Source of the DNA: Mesodorylaimus sp. YZB2_4
Taxonomy: Eukaryota > Nematoda > Enoplea > Dorylaimida > Dorylaimidae
Length of the DNA stretch: 64,000 nucleotides
Assembly (NCBI GenBank): GCA_030248295.1
Contig: JASANH010000928.1
Span: forward strand, 62,001-126,000
Direction: 5' to 3'
The notes beneath the pieces are model-generated. The model did no database searches. It was given only the letters and a program-made list of their open reading frames with translations, and had not been told where the DNA came from. A program made the translations under genes and the position numbers. Shown here piece after piece: positions 45,892-57,589 of this stretch (position 1 is its first letter; each line of letters opens with the position of its first letter).

Positions 45892-47780
45892 TATTAATGA
45901 AACATCAACCCGCCTCCGCAATCTACGACCTACTGATCACCGAGCAAAACTTTTGGTTCTGTAACCTGTTGCTGGGCCAAGGATTCTGCGAGTTTCTGTC
46001 GTTCTACAAAAGATTCATACAAGTCTTTGTCTATTACTGAAGAAACCAGCGGGGAATGGTGTTTGGTCGGAGAATTTTTTGTTGACCAGTGTACCGCATT
46101 TCTGGCGGCCTGAGGTCGATACCGCTTCAGGCTAGGAGACGTGCTGTACATCTCCGGGTTCTGCAGCAGGTCTAGTCGCGAGACTTGCCTTCCTCTAGTC
46201 AGAGTTTTCTGTCCGAGAGACTTTGGTCTCTACTATCGCCCACCGCCTGTCTGCACTGGTTACGCCAACCCAGTAGAGCTTTTTCACTGCCAAAGAGCCC
46301 GGGTAGTAAGCCGTGTCCTCCAGCCGTCTTGGTTAGCACACGTCCCTAGCTGTCGTCTCCACGCATCATAGATCGAAGATCGGAAAAGAGCCGTTAAATC
46401 ATTAAAATCAAAAATCAACCAGGGTTAGGGTGTTTGCGATCAGAGTTAGCCCCAGCTGTGTTCACACTCTGGACCAGGCCGTACTCGCAACATGGCCACC
46501 ATGCTACCTTCATGTTCACAACACCAAGAAATGCGGGTATGTGGGCCTTGATCACTTTGCACAGTACTGTAGCGCGTGGGTGAAGCGAGAAAGCCACGCC
46601 ACGCGCCTGACCTCGATCCCACAGTAAGTCTACTATTCAGACCAGTCTGTACTTATCTTATCCCACCTCGGGCACTGATCGCGAGGGCAAACAGTGCGCT
46701 CATGCGAAGCAGGGACTCGCAATTAAGCCGAGCTAGGACACTGGTTCTAGCCTACAATATAGATTCTTTTACAGACAGCAATGCAAAATTTGAATTTCCC
46801 GCCGCAAACCGCTTATGACACTTTTACATATGAATTCCTCTCTTTAAAACCTTGTGCGAGTTTTGGCCTTGAAAACTTTTTTAACGGAATAGCAACAACT
46901 TCTGGCCACTTTGTGAAAAAACCAATAAGCCATGAGTAAGAAATACTGTCAAAATTCAAAGTGCAGGACATTTATCTTTGTAAAATTGTCGGAAATGGCT
47001 TTGAGCGGGAAATTTAAATTTTGCAATGTACAGTACAAAGCTACCGAATACTGAAACAGAGGTCACATTAGCGGGCAGTCAGGCCATTATGACAGCCTGC
47101 ACTCTGCAGCGCTGTAAAAATTGCGAGAGCTCGCCATGGTAAAGACCATACTGGAAAAGTGCAGATAAACAGTCTGTTATTGTAGGCATTACAACTGCAA
47201 AATTTGTCAAAAACACACTGTAACCAGCACATTGGAGGTGGGATCAAACGAGACAGCGCACCCGCTTTCGTTGCGGTCGCAAAAGAGTCGCTTGCTCACA
47301 GACTAAAAAACCTTCAAAATTTTATTAGAAAACCTTGGATTTTATACTCGATTTGATTGACCCTCTTTTTTATATCCTTTACTACAGCGCCTGTCAAAAT
47401 GATATTCCTCTTTTTGCGTATTCACCTGGACTTAAAAAAAACTGTTCTGAGGTAAACGGAATAGGATACAAAAAATGAAAATGCCAAAGTTTTTCTGAGA
47501 TAAAACAGACTAGATATTGAAAAAGGCAACATATAATCGAGAGTAATAGTCACCTTATCAAGTATATGCACTCGACTCGAGAGGAGAGAGGCACTGCAAA
47601 ATAGCATATACGTGTGCCCATCCCGCCAGACCAAATGCGTGAAAAATCTGAATTCGCTCTACAGACTACAATTTTTTAAAAACTGGTTCTAAAATAGTGA
47701 AATGAAATACAAATATTGTAGACTACGAATATGAATTCGTGCACTCAGATTATTCTGTCGCTGATAAAAACTGATTTCAG
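45892..47780. other. Gene-free stretch before the DEG/ENaC array
   Basis: Short unsupported frames only. It holds copies of a dispersed motif 'gcaaaatttgaatttcccgc' (46783-46802) and its reverse near 46999-47030, the same motif seen repeatedly in Tudor-gene introns and at 56580. Confidence 0.45.
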
Positions 47781-47784
47781 AAAA

Positions 47785-49485
47785 TCAGTGTTTTAGAAGT
47801 ACTCTCTTTTTCTGACGAATCATTTCCATGAAAGCATCTGATTTTATTTGATGACTTTCAATCTTTTCCAGCGCACTATCAAAACTTTCCATCTTTTTTT
47901 CGATTGATCTTAGTCGTTCATCTTGTGTCGATCTTTTTTCACTTAATATCTTCAATTCTAAACCCAAATCAGGGCCGTGGCCACTAGCGAGTTGTCGACT
48001 GATGTAACCTGATAAAAAGCTGTGCCACTTTTTCTTCGATCCAGCCTCTGTTTTGGCATCACCGACTTGTTGTTGGCTATGACGCACCTGATTCCGCTGA
48101 TAGGCGTCGATTATGATGATGATCAGCTGCACGATCCAGAGCAGACTGAAGCCAGTGTACAAGCCCAGGTCACCACCCACCTGGGATATCAGCTGGGTCA
48201 GAGTGAACTGGAACTTGTCTCGAAACAGGACATACGAGCTGGTGGCTGCAGAAAATACGATCCATGTGCGGAAATTCATCTCAACTGCGCTAGGATCACT
48301 TTCGAAGTCGTGATAACTGATCTGATAAATATTCTGGATTTTGAGACAGGGCTCGCATGTTCCATCCCCCTCAGCCCGCTCTACTCTTCTATCGGCCTCT
48401 TTCCGCGCACGCTCGGCGCATTTCTCGAGGACAGAGGGGCTGCATTTGGCTCCCCGATAAGCCAGTGTCCAATTCGAGATCTCATCGATTTGTGCAGATT
48501 TCACGATTCGGCTGACTTGCTTGCACTGGCAAGTGTCCGACCAAGCCCGGGCCCGAACATTGTCCAGGCATTCATTCTTGTTGAAATGAGTGTCCGTGCA
48601 AGGGGACACAGCAGATTTGTCGAATATGCCAGAGTTGGATATCTGAACTGCGAAATTCCTGATCATGCCTAAAATCTGCCGGTCCACGGGCATCTGCAAC
48701 TCGTCATCATTGATCGTGATGGCGACGAGTGGTTGCCAGGACAGGTTCACGTTGATTGGGGGTGAGGAGGGGTCGATGACGATCGGGGCGCCCATGGATT
48801 TGTCCAAGGGATAGTTGATTATTGTAACCCGTTCTTGAGTTTTTTTCGATTTGACCATCAGATCGCGACTGAGTGGAATAAATAAGGAAAATTTGGACGC
48901 GGGAAAGTCAACTGATGCATCGAAATGTAAGTCTTTTCCAACCTTTGCTGGGGTGCCCAGTCTGTTGCCACCTAGCACTGGGGTGATGGTTTTCCAAGCC
49001 AGTTCCAAAAGTTCCAGGGAATAATTGCTTGAAATGAAGGATTCTGCCATGGCGATTTCTTCAGCAGACATCTTTTTTTGATTTTGTTGCTGATTCGAGA
49101 AATAAGCCGTCTCGTTCGCTGATATTTTTGAATAAAAGTAAAAAATAGCGAAAATATCTTCGGGCGTCAGGTAGCTCGCCAGAGTCATGTTCTGAGTGCC
49201 ACTGAGGTCGAATTTCTTGGTTTTATTGATGAATCTCTCAAGTATATCAGTTCGATCTTGAGGTGACGTGTATACGTCTGGCCAACCTGTCAGAAATTCC
49301 CCATAGTACAGGATCACTTGTGTTCTCTTTATGAAATCCACTGTTTCATTCAGCGAAACCACTTCGACCGAGATCATTTGGTTGTCGTCCACGTAGTCCC
49401 TGATTATGGTGCAGGCATCCCAGACGGCCACACCAGTCAGGACACCCCCAGCAACCACAAACACAATCATCGCAGTCAAATGCAT
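47785..49485 (-). CDS. DEG/ENaC sodium channel, copy 1, single exon
   Basis: One open frame from ATG 49485 (MHLTAMIVFVVAGG) to TGA at 47787-47785, 566 residues. TM1 is at the very start (AMIVFVVAGGVLTGVAVW). A long extracellular part carries NxS/T sites and a Cys-rich region: VSPCTDTHFNKNECLD, WSDTCQCKQV, KCSPSVLEKCAE, GTCEPCLKIQNIYQISY. TM2 is LISQVGGDLGLYTGFSLLWI followed by VQLIIIIIDAY; GFS is the G-x-S selectivity filter of the family. A charged, probably coiled-coil cytosolic tail follows. These are amiloride-sensitive-type trimeric channels of the plasma membrane. The usual N-terminal cytosolic domain with the His-Gly gating motif is missing from this frame; the base run CCAG just before the AACATG could be a 3' splice site to an upstream exon. 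Sister of 54144-55859. Confidence 0.82.
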   Translation of the reverse strand: MHLTAMIVFVVAGGVLTGVAVWDACTIIRDYVDDNQMISVEVVSLNETVDFIKRTQVILYYGEFLTGWPDVYTSPQDRTDILERFINKTKKFDLSGTQNMTLASYLTPEDIFAIFYFYSKISANETAYFSNQQQNQKKMSAEEIAMAESFISSNYSLELLELAWKTITPVLGGNRLGTPAKVGKDLHFDASVDFPASKFSLFIPLSRDLMVKSKKTQERVTIINYPLDKSMGAPIVIDPSSPPINVNLSWQPLVAITINDDELQMPVDRQILGMIRNFAVQISNSGIFDKSAVSPCTDTHFNKNECLDNVRARAWSDTCQCKQVSRIVKSAQIDEISNWTLAYRGAKCSPSVLEKCAERARKEADRRVERAEGDGTCEPCLKIQNIYQISYHDFESDPSAVEMNFRTWIVFSAATSSYVLFRDKFQFTLTQLISQVGGDLGLYTGFSLLWIVQLIIIIIDAYQRNQVRHSQQQVGDAKTEAGSKKKWHSFLSGYISRQLASGHGPDLGLELKILSEKRSTQDERLRSIEKKMESFDSALEKIESHQIKSDAFMEMIRQKKRVLLKH

Positions 49486-49899
49486 GTTTCTGGACAATGT
49501 GCCGAGCAGGAAGTACTCGAGTAACTGTCCCGGCTAGTGGATGGAAATTGGCGACTTTGAACGCGAGTAGCGTTGCTAAGCGAGTTCCCGCGGAGTATCT
49601 GTCGCCCTATAGAAGATTCGTGAAGAGTCGTGGTGGGCGTTCTGGAGGCAATGGAAGCAATGAATAAGGCAGTGAAGCTTAATCACCCTGCCAAACAGGG
49701 AAGATCCCCTTCAGCACTCCATCAATGCAAATGATCTACTCGGGAGCATCTGCCTCAGTTCCTGAGAGTGCCGTAGGGACGATAGAATGTGACAAGCGTG
49801 TGCTATTCGGCGAATATATACAACTGCTGACGGAAGTCATCGTCAGCATACATCGATGAAAGGAAACTTACGATACTCATTTTATCTTTTCCGGATAGA

Positions 49900-50445
49900 G
49901 TAGGTTTGACGTATTCAGTAGGTCCCACCGGGATTCTTTTTGGTCGAGGCAGATGTTCCGACGACTTAATTCGCATTAATGGAATAATATATCAACGAAT
50001 TGAAGCTACAGTATGCTGGCAGCTAGTGCGGGGTAGCGCCTGCACTCAACTGTTATATTAACCCATCGACTAGCCAGCCTGAAAATCTTTGGCACTGAGG
50101 GGTGACTTTGGAAATAATCAAGTTATGCCGAAGGAAGTTTGGCGCTGCTTCACTCGGATGGTGTGTGCAACGCGCACCCAGGCGGCGGAAGGCCCCTGGG
50201 ACAAAAACTCTGACTGGAGAAAGGCAAGTCTCGCGACTAAGCTCCGCTGAAACATGAACCAGAGGGGTTGGCGTCTCCTAGCCACAAGGTTGGAAGGTTG
50301 GAATCTGTGACAGCCAGCAGCCGCAAGTCAATCGATTTGACGTACATTTGTGCCCTCAAATCTCCTTTTTAATATTTTAGATCCTGTCGCAGTCTTGCAA
50401 GAATAGTTTCTCAGCTCATCCTTGGCCTTTTTCCATCTGATAAAT
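49900..50445. other. Intergenic stretch with a dispersed repeat
   Basis: Contains an 'acatgaaccagaggggttgg' family copy at 50165-50290 and no supported exon. Confidence 0.45.
50165..50290 (+). repeat. Dispersed 'ACATCAACCCG' repeat, direct copy
   Basis: 'gggacaaaaactctgactgg', 'aggcaagtct' and 'gaaacatgaaccagaggggt' match the copy at 22019-22165. Confidence 0.6.
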
Positions 50446-50806
50446 CACTGATTCCGAAATCAGCTGAGCACTGATTCCGAAATCAGCTGAGCACTGATTC
50501 CGAAATCAGCTGAGCACTGATTCCGAAATCAGCTGAGCACTGATTCCAAAATCAGCTGAGCACTGATTCCAAAATCAGCTGAGCACTGATTCCAAAATCA
50601 GCTGAGCACTGATTCCAAAATCAGCTGAGCACTGATTCCAAAATCAGCTTAGCACTGATTCCAAAATCAGCTGAGCACTGATTCCGAAATCAGCTTAGCA
50701 CTGATTCCAAAATCAGCTGAGCACTGATTCCGAAATCAGCTTAGCACTGATTCCAAAATCAGCTGAGCACTGATTCCGAAATCAGCCCATTGAGCACTGA
50801 TTTTGA
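50446..50806. repeat. 23-bp palindromic satellite, about 15 units
   Basis: The unit is CTGATTCCGAAATCAGCTGAGCA with variants CCAAAA for CCGAAA and CTTAGCA for CTGAGCA. Each unit is itself a hairpin (CTGATT...AATCAG). The last units alternate CCGAAA/CTTAGCA and CCAAAA/CTGAGCA, forming a 46-bp higher-order period. It ends in 'gcccattgagcactgatttt' variants at 50790-50820. Confidence 0.9.
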
Positions 50807-50829
50807 GTAATCAGCCCATTGATCGAATA

Positions 50830-51815
50830 AATCGCGGTGAATCTTGCTGATTTCGCTTTTCCATGGTGTTTCTGTTTATCGAGGTACTGTAATGTACACG
50901 GACCCTCGGTATGAGCGACCGTTTTACTAGCCCGCTACATTATGAGTGAATAAGCCTCCTACCAAAGCTCACCTACCAAGCTGGCCTGTGATTCAGTCTT
51001 CCAACTACTGACAGGAGACTAAACAATGTACGGTGCAAGAGCATAGCTAATAGCGTACTCATATGCGTATCGTTGAAACTTAAATATATCACAGGTACAC
51101 ATGGTCCAGCTACTGATTCTTAGACAGCCTTTCAGGTCCCTGAGCTAATTACATCCCGCCATGTCCGAATTGGCGCATGAAGGAGATTACCTCAGCTAAA
51201 ATTACTGTTGGTGCAGGAAAATATTTTAGTTGGTTCTACAGCAGAGATCGGCAAAGACCAATGAAAGAGCCCTATCTGATAGAGAAAACGACGCTGGATC
51301 GAGTGGTGTCATCCTCATCACCTGGAGGCAACGCGTTATTGCGTAGTACACGTTCAGGAAAGGCGGGAACTTTTCATGCACCACACAACTGACAATGCAT
51401 TCATTGATAACACAGCTCTGATAAATCAAACGAAACGCTGCAAATACTCATTCAGTGCTCAGAGTAAATTATATTTTGCTATTCTACTATATTCTAGTCG
51501 ATGCACATAAATGTGCACTCAAAACAGCAAGTGCAAGGATTGAAGGATTGAAGTAGGAAGAATAAATTTATCAGTTACAGGTTTGATGTTACAAAATGGT
51601 GTAATTTTTGTGCCTTTACCCCTAAAAAATGACAATTTTTTCAAGATTTTTGTATAGTATGACCCCGTTTAAATGCACTGCAGTGCTTGGGTAATGTAAC
51701 ACAGCAGCACGGCATAGCATAGTTCGGGTATTCCTGATAACCAGCTTCACGCAATCTATTTCTCAAAAAATACAACTTTTCATGAAAATTTCATGTTACT
51801 TTCTCCTTTTCTGTG
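50830..51815. other. Gene-free stretch
   Basis: AT-rich sequence with short unsupported frames; nothing recognised. Confidence 0.45.
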
Positions 51816-51821
51816 ATGGAT

Positions 51822-53130
51822 TTAATCTTCTAGAGCAACCTCAAATCTTTCCACTCTTTTTTCGATTGTTTTCAACTGTTCGTCTTGCGAGGCTTTCCAT
51901 TCATTCAGTTTCGATAGTGTGTCCAACTCCGACCTTGGATTATGTGATTTAGACTTTGGATCATGAAAGTGTCGGCTAATGCATCCAGCTAAAACTACGT
52001 ACCATTTCCGCTCATCCTCATTTCCATTTGGTTTGTTGCTTGCGTCGGATTCCAGCGGCAGGTTTGGATTCTCTCGACTGCCCCGATAGGCATTCAAAAT
52101 GAAGATAAATACTTGGACGATCCATAATAAACTGAAACCAATGTACAAACCCAGATCATCACCCACCTGAGATATCAACTGAGGCACAGAAAATTGAGGT
52201 TTCTCCTCAAACAGCACGAACTGGGTGTCGGGACTCAGGAAAGCTATCGAGGTACGGAAATGAGATGTGCTAGAATCATTTTCAGTGTCCAAATAAGATA
52301 TTTGATAAATATTCTGAATTTTCAAACATGGATCACATATTCTGTCGCGCTCAGCTTTCTCTACTTTTAGATCGGCCACTTTCTTTGCACGGTCAGCACA
52401 TTTTTCAAAAATTGATGGTGTGCATTTTCTGTATCGAAGCGACTTCTCATTTTCAGTTTCAAAGTTCAGTGCAGATTTCACAATTTCGGTGAATAGTTTG
52501 CACTGACAAGAGTCGGACCAAGCTTGGATCGCAACATTGATTAGACATCCTTTCTAGCTCAAATAAGTTGTCGTACAAGATGATACTAAGGATTTATCGA
52601 ACACACTCACGTTGGATATTTGGACTTTGATATATCTTATTTTCTCGGGCTCCTGCGCTTTAGAAAGCAGCCCGACCAAGTAATCATTATTGATCACCAC
52701 GCTGATGTAGGCTGGTTTAGTATTGTTCACATGTATCGGCTGTGATTGATCAATAAAAATCGATGAGCTGTAAGAATTATCGAATGTGTAATTTTTTGAT
52801 GATGTTTTTTTTACAGGGCCAGATCGCGATTGAGTGGAATAAAAAAGCAAAAAATGCGGAGTGGGACTGTGAAGGAGATTGAGTCAAAAGTCAGTTTCTG
52901 TGGCCCAAAAAATGGGTGTGATGGCTTTCTACGCGGACTGAAAAAGTTTAAGTGAAGAATTATTCATGATAAACGATTCCGTCAGTGATATCGTATCTTC
53001 GCCGAATCGTTCCGCCAATGTTTTTTGGTGCTGATCGAAATATTTTGGTTCCGTTTGTAATATTGTCGAATGAAGATAGAAAACTTCAAAAATATCTTCC
53101 GATTGCATCAAGCTTGCTCAAAGTCACTCA
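51822..53130 (-). pseudogene. DEG/ENaC channel, copy 2, broken
   Basis: Homologous to copy 1 in one frame across about 1.3 kb, from EDIFEVFYLHSTILQTEPKY through the Cys-rich region (WSDSCQCKLF, KCTPSIFEKCAD, RICDPCLKIQNIYQISY) and TM2 (LISQVGDDLGLYIGFSLLWI) to the tail. Three in-frame stops interrupt it: near 52930 (after LKLFQSA), near 52878 and at 52556-52554 (after TTYLS). A frameshift occurs at about 53109. TM1 and the start are not found. The glycine of the QVGG motif is Asp. It is a dead copy, older than copies 1 and 3. Confidence 0.82.
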
Positions 53131-53354
53131 GCTAGCTCAAAGTAGGACGTTTGGTAACACAATGTGGATGGCTTTTCTGATCTTCAGAAGCTTGTCGAAA
53201 CTTGCATGATCGACTCTGCGAAATTCATCACAGCCGGCGTCATTTCCCGCTTGAAGCAGGTGATCCAAGATAGCTGAATCCGCTGTTGCTCTGGCACGTT
53301 TTCCTGTTCGAAAAGAAGTGCTTGTGTGCTCTTTAGCCTTGCAAGTCTTGTTGG

Positions 53355-53900
53355 CTGCTCCACCTGTAACAGGCACGATCTCTACTCAATTCACATGTCC
53401 ATTTGTAGATGTCACATTGTCAGAGACTATGACGAATGACCATTAGCTCAATCATGGCCAGTGTATGAGAACTGTCAGCTACCAATAATAAATGACCACT
53501 TAAATATGATATATCATCTATTGATGTATCATTATACTAATCATCAATCAACAACAGGTGGCGTCGAATCTTGATCAATCATCCTACTAAAACATCTTTT
53601 ATGTCGTTTCCTCTTGGTCCCGACAAGATTGACAAATTTGGCTCCTTGGTCTTATATGTCCATATCAGGCATGACATGTGGCACATAGAAATAAAAAAAA
53701 TATATGCTCGTTCAGTAAAACTAAGACAAATGCAACAAGGATCCATACTTTTGATTCAAACCTTGAAAGAATATGTGTGTATGTTATCAGCAAACAGCTT
53801 CACATTTACGGGCTCTTCACATACGATGTGAGCCAGTCGAACCACGGAACTAATTGGCGGCACCATTTAATATCTGTATTCGAAAAATTTGAGTGATTAG
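53355..53900. repeat. Segmental duplication block, copy 1
   Basis: Matches 61235-61830 in the same order: 'caggcacgatctc', 'cccatttg-agatgt', 'ctactaaaacat', 'ccttgaaagaatatgtg'. It lies just upstream of the broken channel copy 2, and the partner block lies just downstream of copy 4 and upstream side of copy 5. Confidence 0.7.
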
Positions 53901-54143
53901 GAAAGCACAAGTGGGCAAAAGGAAGATTGGAAAACACGTGATGATCAAAAAGGGTTTACGCGAACTAGACTTGTGCTGATGACTGCTGCTGCATTGCTAC
54001 ATCTCCAAGTTGCCTAAGCTCCGCATTCGTTTCCACAATTCGTGGGGTCATAATTAATAAGTACAATATGTGCTAGGTTAAACAATTCCAAAAAAGGATT
54101 GAGATTTGCTAAATACAGCGAGGCAAAAAAAATACGTTGAGAT

Positions 54144-55859
54144 TTACAGATTCTCAACAAACATGCATTGCTTCCCGCAAAACTTTTCCATAAATGCCTC
54201 GACTTTTCTATTATGATCTTCGATCTTGTCTAAAGTTGCCCGAAAAATTTCCATATTCTCTTTAATTGATTGTATTCCTTGGTCCTGCGACCGATTCCAC
54301 TCTACCAGCTTCGAATATGTGCCTTCCTGCGAATTTTGACTTTGATCATCTTTGAAATTTCGATCAACAAATCGCGCCATAAGGTTTCGCAACTTTTTCT
54401 GCCCATTTATTTCTTTCTCCCCACTCTTGCCAGATTCTTGCTCTTTTTGACGAATTTTATTAATGTGATAGGCATTCGTTATAAAAATGATCATCTCGAC
54501 GATCCAGAGCAGACTGAAGCCAGTGTACAAGCCCAGGTCACCACCCACCTGGGATATCAGCTGAGCCATAGTGAACTGGAACTTGTCTTGAAACAGGACA
54601 TACGAGCTGGTGGTTGCAGAAAATACGATCCATGTGCGGAAATTCATCTCAACTGCGCTTGGATCACTTTCGAAGTCGTGATAACTGATCTGATAAATAT
54701 TCTGGATTTTGAGACAGGGCTCGCATGTTCCATCCCCCTCAGCCCGCTCTACTCTTCTATCGGCCTCTTTCTGCGCACGCTCGGCGCATTTCTCGAGGAC
54801 AGAGGGGCTGCACTTGGTTCCCCGATAAGCCAGTGTCCAATTCGAGATCTCATCGATTTGTGCAGATTTCACGACTCGGCTGACTGGCTTGCACTGGCAA
54901 GTGTCCGACCAAGCCCGGGCGCGAACATTGTCCAGGCATTCATTCTTGTTGAAATGAGTGTCCGTGCAAGGGGACACAGCAGATTTGTCGAATATGCCAA
55001 AGTTGGATATTTGGACTCTGACATTTCTGATCATTACTAGCTTCTGTGGCTCCAAGGGCATCTGCAACTCGTCATCATTGATCGTGACAGCAACGATTGG
55101 TTGCCAGGAGAGGTTCACGTTGACTGGAGGCGATGCGGGGTCGATGACGATCGAGGCACCCATGGATTTGTCGAACTGGTAGTCGACTAATGAAACCCGC
55201 TCATTCGATTTTTTTGTTTGCACCATCAGATCGCGACTGAGTGGAATAAACAAGCAAAACGTGGACATAGGAAAATCAACTGATGCATCGAAATGTAAGT
55301 CTTTTCCAACCTTTGCTGGGGTGCCCAGTCTGAAGCCACCGAGCACTGGGGTGATGGTTTTCCAAGCCAGTTCCAAAAGTTCCAGGTAATAATTGCTTGA
55401 AATGAACGATTCTACCAAGGGCATTTCCTCAGCGGGGATCGGCTGTTGATTTTGCTGCTGATCCGAGAAATAAGCCGTCTCGTTCGCTGATATTTTTGTA
55501 TAAAAATAAAAAATTGCAAAAATGTCTTCAGGCGTCATGTAGCTCGCCAGAGTCTTGTTCTGATCGTGAGTGCCAGTGAGGTCGAATTTTTTAGTCTTAT
55601 TTATAAATCTCGCAAGTACATCCGTTTCATCTTCAGAAGACGCGAGTCCGTTTGGCCAGCCTGTTAAAAATTCGACGTAATACAAGCACACTTGTGTTCT
55701 CTTTATGAAATCCACTGTTTCGTTCAACGGAACCACTTCGACTGAGATCATTTGGTTGTCGTCCACGTAGTCCCTGATTATGGTGCAGACATCCCAGATG
55801 GCCACACCAGTCAGGACACACCCAGCAACCACAAACACAATCATCGCAGTCAAATGCAT
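54144..55859 (-). CDS. DEG/ENaC sodium channel, copy 3, single exon
   Basis: Open frame of 571 residues from ATG 55859 (MHLTAMIVFVVAGC) to the stop at 54144. About 85% like copy 1 by eye, most in the Cys-rich region and TM2 (LISQVGGDLGLYTGFSLLWI), diverging in the cytosolic tail (KSGEKEINGQKKLRNLMARF). Substitutions include FDKSAVSPCTDTHFNKNECL retained, KPVSRVVKSAQ for KQVSRIVKSAQ, and a four-residue insertion HDQN in the extracellular loop. G-F-S filter present. As in copy 1, no N-terminal His-Gly domain, and CCAG precedes GAACATG. It likely forms a plasma-membrane cation channel; ligand or mechanical gating is unknown. Confidence 0.83.
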   Translation of the reverse strand: MHLTAMIVFVVAGCVLTGVAIWDVCTIIRDYVDDNQMISVEVVPLNETVDFIKRTQVCLYYVEFLTGWPNGLASSEDETDVLARFINKTKKFDLTGTHDQNKTLASYMTPEDIFAIFYFYTKISANETAYFSDQQQNQQPIPAEEMPLVESFISSNYYLELLELAWKTITPVLGGFRLGTPAKVGKDLHFDASVDFPMSTFCLFIPLSRDLMVQTKKSNERVSLVDYQFDKSMGASIVIDPASPPVNVNLSWQPIVAVTINDDELQMPLEPQKLVMIRNVRVQISNFGIFDKSAVSPCTDTHFNKNECLDNVRARAWSDTCQCKPVSRVVKSAQIDEISNWTLAYRGTKCSPSVLEKCAERAQKEADRRVERAEGDGTCEPCLKIQNIYQISYHDFESDPSAVEMNFRTWIVFSATTSSYVLFQDKFQFTMAQLISQVGGDLGLYTGFSLLWIVEMIIFITNAYHINKIRQKEQESGKSGEKEINGQKKLRNLMARFVDRNFKDDQSQNSQEGTYSKLVEWNRSQDQGIQSIKENMEIFRATLDKIEDHNRKVEAFMEKFCGKQCMFVENL

Positions 55860-55899
55860 GTTCCTGGATAATAGGCGGAACAAAGTATTCGAGGGTCTG

Positions 55900-57235
55900 T
55901 CCGATTTATTCTACTTCTAGTATGTGTTGGTCGACGGATGGTCCTCAGCGACTGTGATCAGTAGCAGCGTTGCTGAGCAGCTGTTGCTGAGCTAGGGATT
56001 CCAGTAGCTGCTAGCACCCTTTAGTAGATTTACAACACATTTGTCTTATCGTTACTTCGGTGTTGGAGGGAGCACTATGTCATAGCCACCCTGGGCACGG
56101 GCCGTTTACAAATTTTCACCTGTCTCTTCTGGTACGATCACTCACCGCGCAGTTCCTTAAGCAACGGCGAATAGCAACGTACACCTGTGAATTTATGTTC
56201 GTAGAACAAGATTAAAGCCCAAATTATAGTCGTTCGTTCCGAGGAGTTGGACCTATAAATTAGACGGAGACTGCTTCTCCCATACCGCAATGTTATAAAT
56301 TTCCAGCATGCTTATTTACCCCTTGTCATAAGCAGTTTCGAGTTTGAGCGCAAAGTGTGTGCGGTCGACCTCGTAATTTGTGGTGGCCAAATTCGATTCC
56401 ACATTGCATTGCATAAATAAAAGTTCCTTTTTCAAAGTTTTAGCGCGCCTCAATCTTAAAAGCTTCTTCTAGAATAGCAACAACTTCTGGCCATTTGTTG
56501 AAAAGAAAACCAAATCAGAAAAGCTATTGACAGAAAATTTTTTCCAATAAAACGAGGCATCAAAGCGAGAGACTTCATAAGAGGCTTGAAGCGGGAAATT
56601 TAAATTCGGCGACGTACGAAGCCTGCGAAATGGTCCATACAGCTCATCTTTGCAAATGTTAGAAAGGCATCATCGAGAAGGCCGATCGTAATGGAAAAGC
56701 ACGATTATCATAGGATACGCCCTGTTAGTACTTCACATTGCCCTGTTAGTAGTCTGCTGTTCTCCGAGCACTAGCCCCTGCATTTCTTGTGTCTTGGAGC
56801 GCGTTACTAATTTTCTCCTTTGAATGAGTCTCACGACATCAGTTAAAACTTCAGAATGATAGATTTTGTTGACTCGAGATGAGACATTCTGGTCAAGCCG
56901 AATGTCCATCGAAGCATACTATTTACAGGGCTGCTCGAGTTTCCTGGTTACGGCCAAACATTCTAAGCAACCAGCATTTTGTGCATTTTTCATTTGAGGT
57001 CTGTCTCAACGATCGCACACTATTGTGATGCATGTGTCGTCTGTCACCACTTCTGCCATTGCTTCGTATTTTTATTTTCAGTCTGACATCCGACAAGGTG
57101 TTTATGTCGACCGTTCTGTGCGATCCCAAGTGTTTGAATTGCTGCTCTGTTGATTACAATCAATTTCTCCAGATTCAATTTCATGCCGTATTTCTCCAAG
57201 TGAGCTTGCTCCATTTGGTAAGGGCCTAATTATAA
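55900..57235. other. Gene-free stretch upstream of channel copy 3
   Basis: No supported exon. Includes the dispersed motif 'gcgggaaatttaaatt' near 56588. Confidence 0.45.
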
Positions 57236-57239
57236 TCGG

Positions 57240-57520
57240 GGGCGCACATGTCTGTCGAAATGCGTTTTTGCTCAGTCGCCGCTTTCAGACAATTTTTCTC
57301 GAAATTTTCAACGATAACCTGGGTTGATGTCAGCGCCAACTTTACAGAGAGAACTGTGCTCTATTGACTGGTTGTCATCGTTTTGATTTTAGTGCTTTTT
57401 TTAATCAACACCAAATTTTTCCATTTAAATCGCGAAAATTTACGAAAAATTTTTGTTAAAAACTAAAAGCGAAAAATCAAGGCTTGAAAGTATACCTCTT
57501 TGATAGAGCACACTAAATCG
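57240..57520. repeat. Dispersed AT-rich repeat, copy 2
   Basis: Direct diverged copy of 130-480, sharing 'caatttttctc', 'tattgactgg' and 'gcgaaaatttacgaaaaattt'-type sequence. Confidence 0.55.
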
Positions 57521-57589
57521 CTACGCTATCGCGAAAAATCGCTCGGGAGCGGGGACTCCGCGATTGTACCGTAAAACTCTCTGATAGCG

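Noticed and set aside
48022..48672. 216-codon plus-strand open frame
   Set aside because: It lies antisense to the DEG/ENaC copy 1 Cys-rich region, and the same antisense frame recurs over copies 3 and 4. It is a shadow of the conserved channel sequence.
50446..50806. CRISPR-like array
   Set aside because: Units of 23 bp are directly adjacent with no unique spacers, and the DNA is animal, so it is a satellite.
54270..55040. 256-codon plus-strand open frame
   Set aside because: Antisense to DEG/ENaC copy 3; no motif and no splice or start context.
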